Positions 8,457-16,391 of a DNA stretch of 33,611 nucleotides are shown in pieces (position 1 is the first letter of the stretch; each line of letters begins with the position of its first letter). The stretch covers positions 1 through 33,611 of the forward strand of contig JAFTIE010000215.1 in the NCBI GenBank assembly GCA_017457065.1. Direction: 5' to 3'. This stretch comes from Lentisphaeria bacterium. GTDB taxonomy: Bacteria > Verrucomicrobiota > Lentisphaeria > Victivallales > Victivallaceae. The position numbers and the translations under genes are program-made. The notes under the pieces are model-generated. The model had not been told where the DNA came from. It was given only the letters and a program-made list of their open reading frames with translations, and ran no database searches.

Positions 8457-9462
8457 TGCTGCCGGTCCCGCTCTTTTTTTCTGATGTTTTACGGAAGAAT
8501 TTTTTTCCGGGACGTATTGCGTACCATGGATATCGGTTGAGCTGTTCCTGAGTCGCTTCATCCGGGATATACTGGAACCGGCGGTACATCCAGAGATATT
8601 GTTCAGGATTTTGGCGGATGAGCTCTTCGGACCTTTCCATCAGTTCCTGGAGTACCTCTGTGTGAGAATTGTATCGGTCAAAACTTTTTTTCAGCGGCCA
8701 TGCTCTTCCTGCAAGTTTGCCATCTCCCGTTCTCAGAGTGCAGGCAAAGTAGATCTGGCAGGGAATACCTTTCTGATCGCAAAAACTTTTCAGGACAGCA
8801 GGAGCTGTGCTGCTGGGGACCGGCAGTCCGAAAAAGTTGACAAAGACCCCTCCGTCCCTGACCCGGGTATTCTGATCTATGAGCGTACCGATACTCCACC
8901 CCTCACGCAAAGCCTGAAGCGAACTGCGCATAGCACCTTTGGAAAAAATGATTTTTACCCCGGAGGTCGATTCACGGTTGCCGCTGTTGAGCATAGAGTT
9001 CAAATAGGGGTTTTTCATGGGTTTGGCAATGGCGGCAAGACGCAGATTTGTGTAAAAAGGGGTCATGAGACCTGAAATTTCCCAACTTCCCAAATGAGGG
9101 TTGACGAAAATGACCTGTTCCTTTTCCCCGGCGGCTTTCAGGAAGATTTCCCGTGTGCTTTCTTCAACATAACAGCAACGGCGGATGCGTGACTCATTTC
9201 TGACACACCAGACATACTCCAGCAGATTCCACATCAGATGGTCAAAGGAACTTCCGGCGATGCGGTCAACTTCCTTTGGGGGAAGTTCAGGCATGGCAGC
9301 ACGGATATTAGCGCGCACCAGTTTCCGGGGACCGGGGAGCAAGTACATCAGCGATCCCAGAATTCTGGCTGTTGTACGCATCAGCAGCCAGGGCATGAGG
9401 CGCACTGAGCTGTAAAGAAGATAAACTATGGAAAATTCCAAAAACCAACGTATCCGTTTCAC
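8437..9462 (-). CDS. LpxL/HtrB-type lipid A acyltransferase
   Basis: Predicted 341 residues. I place the start at GTG 9462, 11 bp after the GH78 stop, where KRIRWFLEFSIVYLLYSS gives the hydrophobic N-terminal helix normal for the family. ATG 9567 with GGGGAA upstream is an alternative but would overlap GH78 by 95 bp. LLPGPRKLVRANIRAAMPEL matches the conserved LpxL segment, and the catalytic HX4E motif is seen in NPHLGSWE (His123, Glu128). IDQNTRVRDGGVFVNFFGLPVPSS matches the later family motif, and EQYLWMYRRFQ is the usual C-terminal signature. The enzyme transfers a secondary acyl chain to a lipid A precursor at the inner membrane, which implies an LPS-like outer membrane. The C-terminal tail (residues 315-341) is Lys/Ser/Gly-rich. 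Confidence 0.88.
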   Translation of the reverse strand: MKRIRWFLEFSIVYLLYSSVRLMPWLLMRTTARILGSLMYLLPGPRKLVRANIRAAMPELPPKEVDRIAGSSFDHLMWNLLEYVWCVRNESRIRRCCYVEESTREIFLKAAGEKEQVIFVNPHLGSWEISGLMTPFYTNLRLAAIAKPMKNPYLNSMLNSGNRESTSGVKIIFSKGAMRSSLQALREGWSIGTLIDQNTRVRDGGVFVNFFGLPVPSSTAPAVLKSFCDQKGIPCQIYFACTLRTGDGKLAGRAWPLKKSFDRYNSHTEVLQELMERSEELIRQNPEQYLWMYRRFQYIPDEATQEQLNRYPWYAIRPGKKFFRKTSEKKSGTGSNGETGA

Positions 9463-9472
9463 TGTGTCACCG

Positions 9473-11995
9473 TCAGCAATAGTGTTTGATCTCGATGGAA
9501 TATGTGCCGGGACCGTAAATTTTGCCGCGGACCAAAGCTTCTGTATTCGGCGGAATATTGAAGTCATAGATATAATCTTCCCCCGCACGGCGCCATCCGG
9601 CGGAAATGGGGCCGTAAATGGAATCGTATCTTGCTTCGGCATGGTCAAGGAACCTGCCGAAACGGGGCTCCAGCTTGAAACGCTTGAAGGTTGGATCAGG
9701 CTTGATCCCGCAGATCTCTTCATAGAACCATTCTGCCACAGCGCCGTAAGCGTAATGGTTGAAGGAATTCATGGAAATACTGGCAAAACCTGTTTCGTGG
9801 TTCCATGAGTTCCAGCGTTCCCACATGGTAGTCGCTCCCTGGATGACGGGGTAGAGCCAGGAGGGATAGGAGCTTTGGAGCAAAAGCTGATAGGCAGTAT
9901 CCAGAGCTTCGACCTTGGTCAGTACCGGCAGCAGCAGAGGTGTGCCCAGAAAACCTGTTGACAGGTGCATTTTCTGTTTCTTTTCAATATCATGGAGCAA
10001 AGACTCCACCACCAGAGCCCAGAGATCCCGGGTGTCAGGTGTCAGATCAAAGTGGAGTGCCAGCAGTTTCGAGGTTTGTGATTCCCCTTTGAAACGCAGA
10101 TCAGCGGTGTAGAATTCTTTGATGAAGGCTTCTTTGATCCATTCATATTTTTGCCGGCGTTCTTTTGCGATCTCTGTTTCTCCCACCAGGGCCGCCATCT
10201 GACCGCAGAGCCGATTCATGCCGGCAAGATATGCTGTGGCAAGGAGTTCTTTCGGAGTCGGATCGTCTATGTTGAGCCAGTCACCGTATTTGACCAGATG
10301 GACGATGGGGGAGTCGCCGCATGCCTTGACGGTGTTGTCAAGACACTCGACCATGTTGGGCAGATAACGCTTGACAAGGCGGCTGTCTCCATATTTGCGG
10401 AACATCTGCCAGGGAACGACGATCCCTGCATCCCCCCAGCCGGTGGAAAAGAGTCCCCAACCGACCCCCTTTTCTTTGGGACGGTAGGGCAGCGGTGCGA
10501 GCTGGGGGTAGAATCCATCGACCCGCGAACAGTTGAGGTCGTGGATCCATTTTGTGTAAAATTCAGCAGAAAAGGCGTTGTAACTGGCAGTATTGGCAAA
10601 GACCTGAGTATCTCCGGTCCATCCCAGTCTTTCATCACGCTGCGGGCAGTCGGTCGGTACATCAAGAAAATTGCTGCGCTGCCCCCGGAGAATATTTTCA
10701 AAGAGTTTGTTGATAAGGTGATTTGAACAGCTGAAGTGTCCTGTTTCAGGAAGAAGTGAAGAGATAACGACCCCTTCGATATTTTCGGCACTGAACTCTC
10801 CCGGCCAGCCGGTGATCTCAACGTAACGGAAACCGTAAAAAGTGAAAAGAGGTTCGTAGATCTCTTCTTTTTTTCCGCAGGAGATATAGGTGGTCGTTGC
10901 CTCGGCGGTACGCAGATTGGCAGTGTAAAGAGAACCGTCTTTGTTGACCATTTCTCCGTGGCGGACAGTGATGACTGCTCCCCGCCCCGGCTCACGGAGT
11001 CTGATCCGCTCTCTGCCGGTGAAATTCTGCCCGAAATCCACCCGGATCACGCCGTTGGGGGTACGCTTGACTGCAACGGGTCTCAAAACGGCGATCTCAC
11101 GGACCGGTGCTCCGGACTGCCATTCGATCCGTATATCAGGAGCAGGAAAAACTTGAGGCGCCGGACGCAATTCGCACTCCTCAATGATTTCTCCGGCAGG
11201 GGAAAGACGGGTCCCGTCATATTTTTCTCCGTCATAGATATCTGAATAACGGTAACAACTGCTGTATGACTTCCAGTTTTCATCTGTTATCAGGAGTATT
11301 TCTTTCCCCTGACGCAGTTCGGCAAGGAGCATGGGGTGTTTGCCCCAGGTGGGCTCATCCTGTCCCCAGTGACGGGCGATCCTGCCGCAGTACCAGCCTT
11401 CGCCTAAAAAAACACTGATCTCATTTTCTCCTTCTCTGAGGAGGCTGGAGACATCGTAGACCTGATACTGCACACGCTGAAAGTAATCGGTCCACCCGGG
11501 AGTGAAAAGGTCGGGGCTTACTTTTTGACCGTTGATCTCTGCCTGATAAACTCCCAGTGCAGTAATGGCAAGTCTGGCATCAGCTGCTGATTTGACCGTG
11601 AAGGTCTGCTTGAGCAGCTGAACCGGACGCATGAAGGCTTGTCCGCTGTAAGTGCCGATCCACTTTGCCTGCCACGGAGTCCCCATAAAACCTGTTTCAA
11701 AAAAAGACTCTTCGCTGACCAGTTTTTCCCCGGAATCAAGAAAGGACTCCACCTGCCAGAAGTAGCGGGTAAAGGGCTCCAGGGCTTTGCCGGCGTAAGA
11801 GAGCTGTATCGTATCGGAACTTTCTGTGATACCGGAGTCCCACATCATATCACCCGCAGCGTTTCTGACTTTGATGCGGTATTTTTCCTGCATGATCTTT
11901 CCGCCTTCCAACCGGTAGAAAAATCTGGGACAAGGCTCATCCATACCTAAAGGGGTACTTTTGTACTCAACTTGCAGACTGCCGATCTTATTCAT
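9473..11995 (-). CDS. GH78 alpha-L-rhamnosidase
   Basis: Predicted 840 residues, typical for GH78. ATG 11995 has AAGGA about 10 bases upstream. Order: an N-terminal fibronectin-like domain (PLGMDEPCPRFFYRL, residues 15-29), the Bac_rhamnosid_N beta domain (TALGVYQAEINGQKV, GEGWYCGRI), a concanavalin-like domain, then the (alpha/alpha)6 catalytic barrel from about 430. The catalytic signature DVPTDCPQRDERLGWTGD (445-462) contains the presumed general acid Glu455, and GATTMWERWNSW contains Glu726 as probable base. No signal peptide, so it probably acts on imported oligosaccharides in the cytoplasm. The family releases L-rhamnose from pectic rhamnogalacturonan, glycosides or bacterial polysaccharides. 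It is the first gene of a minus-strand run with the acyltransferase and dinB. Confidence 0.94.
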   Translation of the reverse strand: MNKIGSLQVEYKSTPLGMDEPCPRFFYRLEGGKIMQEKYRIKVRNAAGDMMWDSGITESSDTIQLSYAGKALEPFTRYFWQVESFLDSGEKLVSEESFFETGFMGTPWQAKWIGTYSGQAFMRPVQLLKQTFTVKSAADARLAITALGVYQAEINGQKVSPDLFTPGWTDYFQRVQYQVYDVSSLLREGENEISVFLGEGWYCGRIARHWGQDEPTWGKHPMLLAELRQGKEILLITDENWKSYSSCYRYSDIYDGEKYDGTRLSPAGEIIEECELRPAPQVFPAPDIRIEWQSGAPVREIAVLRPVAVKRTPNGVIRVDFGQNFTGRERIRLREPGRGAVITVRHGEMVNKDGSLYTANLRTAEATTTYISCGKKEEIYEPLFTFYGFRYVEITGWPGEFSAENIEGVVISSLLPETGHFSCSNHLINKLFENILRGQRSNFLDVPTDCPQRDERLGWTGDTQVFANTASYNAFSAEFYTKWIHDLNCSRVDGFYPQLAPLPYRPKEKGVGWGLFSTGWGDAGIVVPWQMFRKYGDSRLVKRYLPNMVECLDNTVKACGDSPIVHLVKYGDWLNIDDPTPKELLATAYLAGMNRLCGQMAALVGETEIAKERRQKYEWIKEAFIKEFYTADLRFKGESQTSKLLALHFDLTPDTRDLWALVVESLLHDIEKKQKMHLSTGFLGTPLLLPVLTKVEALDTAYQLLLQSSYPSWLYPVIQGATTMWERWNSWNHETGFASISMNSFNHYAYGAVAEWFYEEICGIKPDPTFKRFKLEPRFGRFLDHAEARYDSIYGPISAGWRRAGEDYIYDFNIPPNTEALVRGKIYGPGTYSIEIKHYC

Positions 11996-12099
11996 AGGAA
12001 TAGTCCTTGATTATTGTGTGTTGAGGCAATTTCAAAACTCCTCAAAATTGTCAAAGCGCCCTCTTCTTCGATCTGATAAAGGGAGCGTTTTTCCGCCTT

Positions 12100-12164
12100 C
12101 GCATAAAGCTGCGGCGGGAGAAGCGGTTGTTACCTTTCCCCCTCCGCATAAAGCTGCGGCGGGA
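12100..12164. repeat. 20-bp direct repeat, two copies 45 bp apart
   Basis: The same 20-mer, beginning CGCATAAAGCTGCGGC, occurs at 12100-12119 and 12145-12164. Each copy can fold on itself: a CCGCA/TGCGG stem around TAAAGC in the second copy, and CCGCC/GGCGG outside it in the first. This looks like a REP-type intergenic element. Confidence 0.65.
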
Positions 12165-12179
12165 CAAGCCAGGTAACAA
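12127..12179. repeat. 9-bp inverted repeat enclosing a hairpin
   Basis: TTGTTACCT at 12127-12135 is exactly complementary to AGGTAACAA at 12171-12179, and the 35 bases between contain the CCGCA/TGCGG hairpin (12144-12159). The nested arrangement could be a transcript stem, a small MITE-like unit or a binding site. No T-run follows on either strand. Confidence 0.55.
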
Positions 12180-12373
12180 GTGCAAACTACCCTTTACAGC
12201 TCTTTGCGAATGGCATCGAAAGTCATTTTTTGAATGACTTTTAAAATTACCTCTGTTGACTCCAGTTTTGTTGCACGGGGTTTAATATACTGCCGGGGAG
12301 GGGAAAATTCAAATTTTTATAATTGTGAGAAGCATTTTTCTCAAAAAAATGTATCATGTTACAGAATTTTTTG

Positions 12374-12403
12374 TTGAAATAATACATTTTTGTGTTATAT
12401 TAT
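12374..12403 (+). promoter_or_regulatory. Probable gdhA promoter
   Basis: TTGAAA (12374-12379) with TATATT (12396-12401) at 16-base spacing; an overlapping TATTAT (12398-12403) gives 18. The start codon is about 36 bases downstream. Confidence 0.5.
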
Positions 12404-12438
12404 GCGGATAACGTTAAAATTGAAAGGAGACACCTTAA

Positions 12439-13782
12439 ATGAACATGTATGCCGCCCGTGTGCTGGATAACCTTAGAAGAGATAATCCCCATGAACCTGA
12501 ATTCCTCCAGAGTGTGACTGAAGTTCTCGATTCTCTTTCCATATTGCTTGACAGTCAGGGGAAATATGAAAAAAACAAGATCCTTGAGCGGATAGTTATT
12601 CCGGAACGGGTGATCATGTTTCAGATCCCCTGGCTGGATGACCGGGGGGAGATCCGGGTGAATATCGGTTACCGGGTGCAATTCAACAGCGCCATCGGTC
12701 CTTTCAAGGGGGGATTGCGCTTTCATCCTTCTGTCAATTTGAGCATATTGAAATTTCTGGGTTTTGAACAGATCTTTAAAAACAGTTTGACCACACTCCC
12801 CATGGGGGGCGGTAAAGGCGGGGCTGACTTTGATCCCAAAGGAAAGTCAGAAAGGGAGGTCATGACCTTCTGTCAGAACTTCATGCGCGAACTTTACCGG
12901 CACATCGGACCGTCTACCGATGTCCCTGCGGGGGATATCGGCGTGGGCAGCAGAGAGATCGGATTCCTTTTCGGTCAGTACAAGAAACTTGCCAATGCCT
13001 ACGACAGCGTCCTGACGGGTAAAGGGATCAACTGGGGCGGCAGTTTGATCCGCCCTCAGGCAACCGGCTACGGATGTGTCTATTTTGCCTCTGAAATGCT
13101 CAAGACCAGAGGTATGGATTTTCAGAAGCGCTCTGTTCTGATTTCCGGTTCAGGCAATGTGGCGCAGTACGCCGCCCAGAAGGTGCAGCAGCTGGGAGGA
13201 AAGGTCATTTCCCTTTCGGACTCCAACGGCGTTATTATCGATCCTGACGGTATTGATGAAGAGAAACTTGCCTTCATCATGGAGCTTAAAAATGTCCGCC
13301 GGGGCAGGATCAGAGAGTATATCGCCCAATTTCCCACAGCCCGCTATTACGAAGGACGCCGCCCCTGGCAGCTTGCCAAATGCGATGTCGCTCTTCCCTG
13401 CGCCACACAGAACGAGCTGGATCTTGCCGATGCAAAAGCTCTGGTTGCCAACGGCTGCTGTGCTGTCTGCGAAGGTGCCAATATGCCAACGACCCTTGAC
13501 GCAACCGCTTATTTGCAGGCGAACAAACTTCTTTTCGCCCCCGGAAAAGCCTCCAACGCAGGCGGTGTTGCCACCAGCGGGCTTGAAATGAGCCAGAACG
13601 CCATGCGTCTGGGCTGGACACGGGAGTCTGTGGACAACAGACTCCACGATATCATGATAAATATCCACAATGCCGCCCGCAGCGCAGCGGCGGAGTTCAA
13701 TGAGCCCGACAACTATGTGATGGGAGCCAATATCGCCGGATTCAGAAAGGTGGCAGATGCCATGATAGATCTGGGGATCTGA
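12439..13782 (+). CDS. gdhA: Hexameric glutamate dehydrogenase (probably NADP type)
   Basis: Predicted 447 residues, the normal length for the bacterial hexameric enzyme. ATG 12439 follows AAGGAGA at 12424-12430. The glutamate-binding and catalytic stretch PFKGGLRFHPSVN (88-100) and LPMGGGKGGADFDP (120-133, catalytic Lys126) are intact, as is DVPAGDIGVGSREIGF. The nucleotide-binding Rossmann fold starts at VLISGSGNVAQYAAQ; the Asp/Ser after the second strand (SLSDSNG) is compatible with NADPH. The enzyme makes glutamate from 2-oxoglutarate and ammonia, and is the main ammonium assimilation route in many anaerobes. It has its own promoter and appears monocistronic, ending 9 bp before the convergent uvrC with no obvious terminator between them. 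Confidence 0.96.
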   Translation: MNMYAARVLDNLRRDNPHEPEFLQSVTEVLDSLSILLDSQGKYEKNKILERIVIPERVIMFQIPWLDDRGEIRVNIGYRVQFNSAIGPFKGGLRFHPSVNLSILKFLGFEQIFKNSLTTLPMGGGKGGADFDPKGKSEREVMTFCQNFMRELYRHIGPSTDVPAGDIGVGSREIGFLFGQYKKLANAYDSVLTGKGINWGGSLIRPQATGYGCVYFASEMLKTRGMDFQKRSVLISGSGNVAQYAAQKVQQLGGKVISLSDSNGVIIDPDGIDEEKLAFIMELKNVRRGRIREYIAQFPTARYYEGRRPWQLAKCDVALPCATQNELDLADAKALVANGCCAVCEGANMPTTLDATAYLQANKLLFAPGKASNAGGVATSGLEMSQNAMRLGWTRESVDNRLHDIMINIHNAARSAAAEFNEPDNYVMGANIAGFRKVADAMIDLGI

Positions 13783-13791
13783 AACTTCCTT

Positions 13792-15261
13792 TCAGCTCCT
13801 TTTTCTGGCAAAGAAGTTGAAGATATCTTCTGCAAGTTTCTCCCCGAGAGAAGGACACTTTTCGTGGATCTCTCCCGGGGTGAGTTTTTTCAGCGCCGCC
13901 ACAGATCCGAAGGTCTGAAGAATGAGGGCCCTGCGCTTTTCGCCGATACCCGGTATCTCATCAATGACCGATGATGCAAGAAGTTTTTCTCTTCTTCTGC
14001 GGTGACGGGTGATGGAGTAACGGTGGGTCTCATCCCGGACACTTTGCAAAAGTCTCAACGCCGGATCATGGCGGGAAAGGATGATGGGGTCGCTTTTGCC
14101 GGGGAGGAAGATCTCTTCATTTTTTTCCGCAAGTCCCAGAATGGGAATAACCGGGCAGTTGAGTTCATAAAGAGCTTTTATGGCGGCTCCCAACTGTCCC
14201 TTGCCGCCGTCGATGAGCAGCAGGTCGCACAGAACCCCTTTTTCCTCAAGTACCCGTGAAAATTGTCTTCTGACCGCTTCGGCGATCATGCTGAAATCGT
14301 CAATGCCCTCTACTGTTTTGATGTTGAAGGTGCGGTAACTTGACCGGTCAGGTTTCCCATCTCTGAAGACCACCATGCCTGAAACAGCCAGTGTGCCGAA
14401 GGTGTTGGAAATATCAAAACCCCAGATCAGTTTTGGGGGATTGGGGAGCTTCAAAACCTCCTGCAATGCCCGTACTGCAGAGAGACCTGAAGGGACTCCG
14501 GGGAGTTCGGGGTTCTCAAAGGCGCGGTTTTTACGGGCGAAGACCGCCCGCAAATTCTGGAGTATTTCCCGGTAGCGTGCCGCCTGTTCAAACTTCTGTC
14601 CGGCGGCAAAGGAGCGCATTTTTGTTTCCAGTTCCTCTTCAAGAGGAGCGATGTTTCCTTCCAGCACCTCCAGGGCTGAATTGAGGAGTTTGGCGTACTC
14701 CTCTTCTGTGATGTTGCCCCGGCAGGGGGCGGAACAATCTTTCATGATCCGTTTCAGACAGCGCTTGCAGCTTTCTTCATCGGGATTTTCGTCCTTGCAC
14801 GCCCGGAGCTTGAAACGCTGCAAGAGATATTCAAGGGTGCTTTTCAGTGCCGATCCGTGGGGGAAGGGACCGAAATAGCGGGCGTTGTCTCCGGCTTTGA
14901 AACGGGCACAGCGCAAGGTTGGGAATTTTTCTGACATATCCAGCTTCAAAAGCAGATAGCGTTTGTCATCACGCATAAGGATATTGTACCGGGGAGCATA
15001 AGCCTTGATGAGCCGGGATTCCAGGATCAGTGCTTCATCGTCACTGCGGACGACTTCAAAGTTCCACTCGGCGATACTGTTGATGAGTGACCGCAGTTTG
15101 GGGTCGGCGGTACGGCTGCGGGCGGGCTGGAAATAGTTGCCCAGTCTGCGCCGCAGGTTGCTTGCCTTGCCCACATAGATCACATTGCCGAAACGGTCAC
15201 GGAAAACATAAACGCCGGGCTTTGCGGGGATCTCCCCCGGATGGTACTCTGCAAATGTCAC
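13792..15261 (-). CDS. uvrC: UvrABC excinuclease subunit C
   Basis: Predicted 489 residues, shorter than the 600 or so of E. coli UvrC but with every domain present. GTG 15261 is used, with AAGAAGGTG about 9 bases upstream. The GIY-YIG nuclease domain (GVYVF at 16-20, VIYVGKASNLRRRLGNYF at 27-44) makes the 3' cut. A Cys cluster (CKDENPDEESCKRC) follows, then the UVR helix pair (about 185-235, FEQAARYREIL), which contacts UvrB. The RNase-H-like domain that makes the 5' cut shows GFDISN, LIDGGKGQ and RDETHRYS with the acidic and His residues in place. Tandem helix-hairpin-helix motifs (IDEIPGIGEKRRALIL, CPSLGEKLAEDI) end the protein. It acts in nucleotide excision repair with UvrA and UvrB, which are not in the window. 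Confidence 0.95.
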   Translation of the reverse strand: MTFAEYHPGEIPAKPGVYVFRDRFGNVIYVGKASNLRRRLGNYFQPARSRTADPKLRSLINSIAEWNFEVVRSDDEALILESRLIKAYAPRYNILMRDDKRYLLLKLDMSEKFPTLRCARFKAGDNARYFGPFPHGSALKSTLEYLLQRFKLRACKDENPDEESCKRCLKRIMKDCSAPCRGNITEEEYAKLLNSALEVLEGNIAPLEEELETKMRSFAAGQKFEQAARYREILQNLRAVFARKNRAFENPELPGVPSGLSAVRALQEVLKLPNPPKLIWGFDISNTFGTLAVSGMVVFRDGKPDRSSYRTFNIKTVEGIDDFSMIAEAVRRQFSRVLEEKGVLCDLLLIDGGKGQLGAAIKALYELNCPVIPILGLAEKNEEIFLPGKSDPIILSRHDPALRLLQSVRDETHRYSITRHRRRREKLLASSVIDEIPGIGEKRRALILQTFGSVAALKKLTPGEIHEKCPSLGEKLAEDIFNFFARKRS

Positions 15262-15290
15262 TTTTTATCACCTTCTTCTGCTATGCAGAT

Positions 15291-15319
15291 AATATAATAT
15301 CCGGGATGCAAAAAAACAA
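15291..15319 (-). promoter_or_regulatory. Probable uvrC promoter
   Basis: Reading the minus strand, TTGTTT (15319-15314) and TATATT (15296-15291) are separated by 17 bases, in the 84-bp gap between the AraC-type gene and uvrC. This indicates uvrC can be transcribed independently of the regulator. Confidence 0.45.
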
Positions 15320-15345
15320 ATCCTCAATGGAAAAAAACATCCCGA

Positions 15346-16176
15346 TCAGATCAGGGATTCCCGCCGTTTTTTCGGTGTCATGCCGAAGTGTTCCAGAAAA
15401 CAGCGGTGAAAATAGCTGGTGTAGTTGAATCCGCACTCTTCAGCGATCTCTTCAATGGTCATATCTGTTGAGCGCAGCAATTCGTCTGCCAGTTCCAGTT
15501 TGTAGAGATTCCGGAGTTTGGAAAACTCCATGCCCGTGTATTTTTTTGCAAGACGGGAAAGGGAGCCGGGGGAAAGATGAAACATCAAGGCGATTTTTTC
15601 TCTTGAGAGCGACTCTTTCCGGTGGGCGCGCAAGTAGGCATTGATCCTGCCCCAGTTGCGGTTGAGCCGCAAAGAGTTTTGCCCTTTCATATTTCTGATC
15701 TGGTTGACCGTGACGGCAAAAAGAGTACGCATGAGCTGTCCCAGAAGTTCAAGGGATGTGCCTTCCTGCTGCAGAGACTCCAGAGCCTCGATCAGTTTGA
15801 ATCCTGCCGGGGAAAGAGGCTCCGGAGTGTGATAGTAGATGATATCGTTGCGGGAGTTGAAGATGACCACCCTGATATACTCTTTAAAGTAACAGAAACT
15901 TATTGCCCGCCTTTCCTGTTTTGAGTCTCCCACCGCCCACTGGTAGCCTGAGGCTGTGCAATAGTAAAAGGCGGGAGCTTCCAGACGCTGTTCAAAAAGT
16001 TTCCCTTTTTCATAGAGACGGAAGAGCATCTGTTTATCAAGCAGTACATTGAGGCGGGGCATCCCGTGAACGGGTTTATCCAAAGGGGAATCCGCTGAAA
16101 AAAGTATACCCATTTTTTCCGGCAGAACGATTTTGGCAAGCAGTTCTGAAATTTCTTCCTGAAGCGTATTATTCAA
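15346..16176 (-). CDS. AraC-family transcriptional regulator
   Basis: Predicted 276 residues from TTG 16176, which has GGGGAGA about 8 bases upstream; no better ATG is available. The C-terminal 95 residues are a double helix-turn-helix of the AraC/XylS type: LSREKIALMFHLSPGSLSRLAKKYTGMEF is the first HTH, and MTIEEIAEECGFNYTSYFHRCFLEHFGMTPKKRR is the second with the family signature. Residues 1-170 should form a ligand-sensing beta domain but match no specific ligand class that I recognise. The gene is divergent from the sialidase-like/pseudopilin/DUF4838 operon with a 215-bp AT-rich gap, so control of that operon by a sugar derivative is the likely role. Confidence 0.9.
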   Translation of the reverse strand: MNNTLQEEISELLAKIVLPEKMGILFSADSPLDKPVHGMPRLNVLLDKQMLFRLYEKGKLFEQRLEAPAFYYCTASGYQWAVGDSKQERRAISFCYFKEYIRVVIFNSRNDIIYYHTPEPLSPAGFKLIEALESLQQEGTSLELLGQLMRTLFAVTVNQIRNMKGQNSLRLNRNWGRINAYLRAHRKESLSREKIALMFHLSPGSLSRLAKKYTGMEFSKLRNLYKLELADELLRSTDMTIEEIAEECGFNYTSYFHRCFLEHFGMTPKKRRESLI

Positions 16177-16203
16177 TTGTATTTCTCCCCTGATAAACTG
16201 TTA

Positions 16204-16228
16204 CAGTGCCCTCTGCGGCACTGCGGCA
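16204..16228. promoter_or_regulatory. Candidate operator in the AraC leader
   Basis: CTGCGGCA is repeated in tandem (16213-16220, 16221-16228), and CAGTGCC (16204-16210) is complementary to GGCACTG (16217-16223). Direct repeats are the usual arrangement of AraC half sites. The position, 28-52 bases upstream of the AraC start, would suit autoregulation. This GC island stands out in an otherwise AT-rich gap. Confidence 0.3.
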
Positions 16229-16391
16229 GTTTTGATTTTTGAGACTTTAAAGCGGATTTTTTCAGAAAAAAGCCATATTGTTACAATAGTATATAAAATA
16301 TCACAAAAGAGACTTTTTTTCAAGGGTAAATATGATTATAGTATATGTTGTGTATGTTGAGTGAATAATTAAAAATAAGACTTTTTTATCT

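Larger units (their letters stand above)
11996..12438. other. 443-bp divergent intergenic region between GH78 and gdhA
   Basis: No gene seen. It holds, left to right: a 6-bp inverted repeat (12021-12026 with 12040-12045) 26-50 bases upstream of the GH78 start, which could be an operator; a perfect TTGACA on the minus strand (12049-12054) without a convincing -10; a short direct-repeat and hairpin element (12100-12179); an AT-rich stretch; and the gdhA promoter. Confidence 0.6.

Noticed and set aside
12049..12054. Perfect TTGACA on the minus strand upstream of GH78
   Set aside because: No acceptable -10 at 15-19 bases, so a promoter is not claimed.
1234..12416. ATAACGTTA shared by the kinase-FGE leader (1234-1242) and the gdhA leader (12408-12416)
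   Set aside because: Position relative to the -10 box differs greatly (44 versus 7 bases), so a common operator is unlikely; probably chance.
13150..13668. 172-codon minus-strand frame
   Set aside because: Antisense shadow of gdhA.
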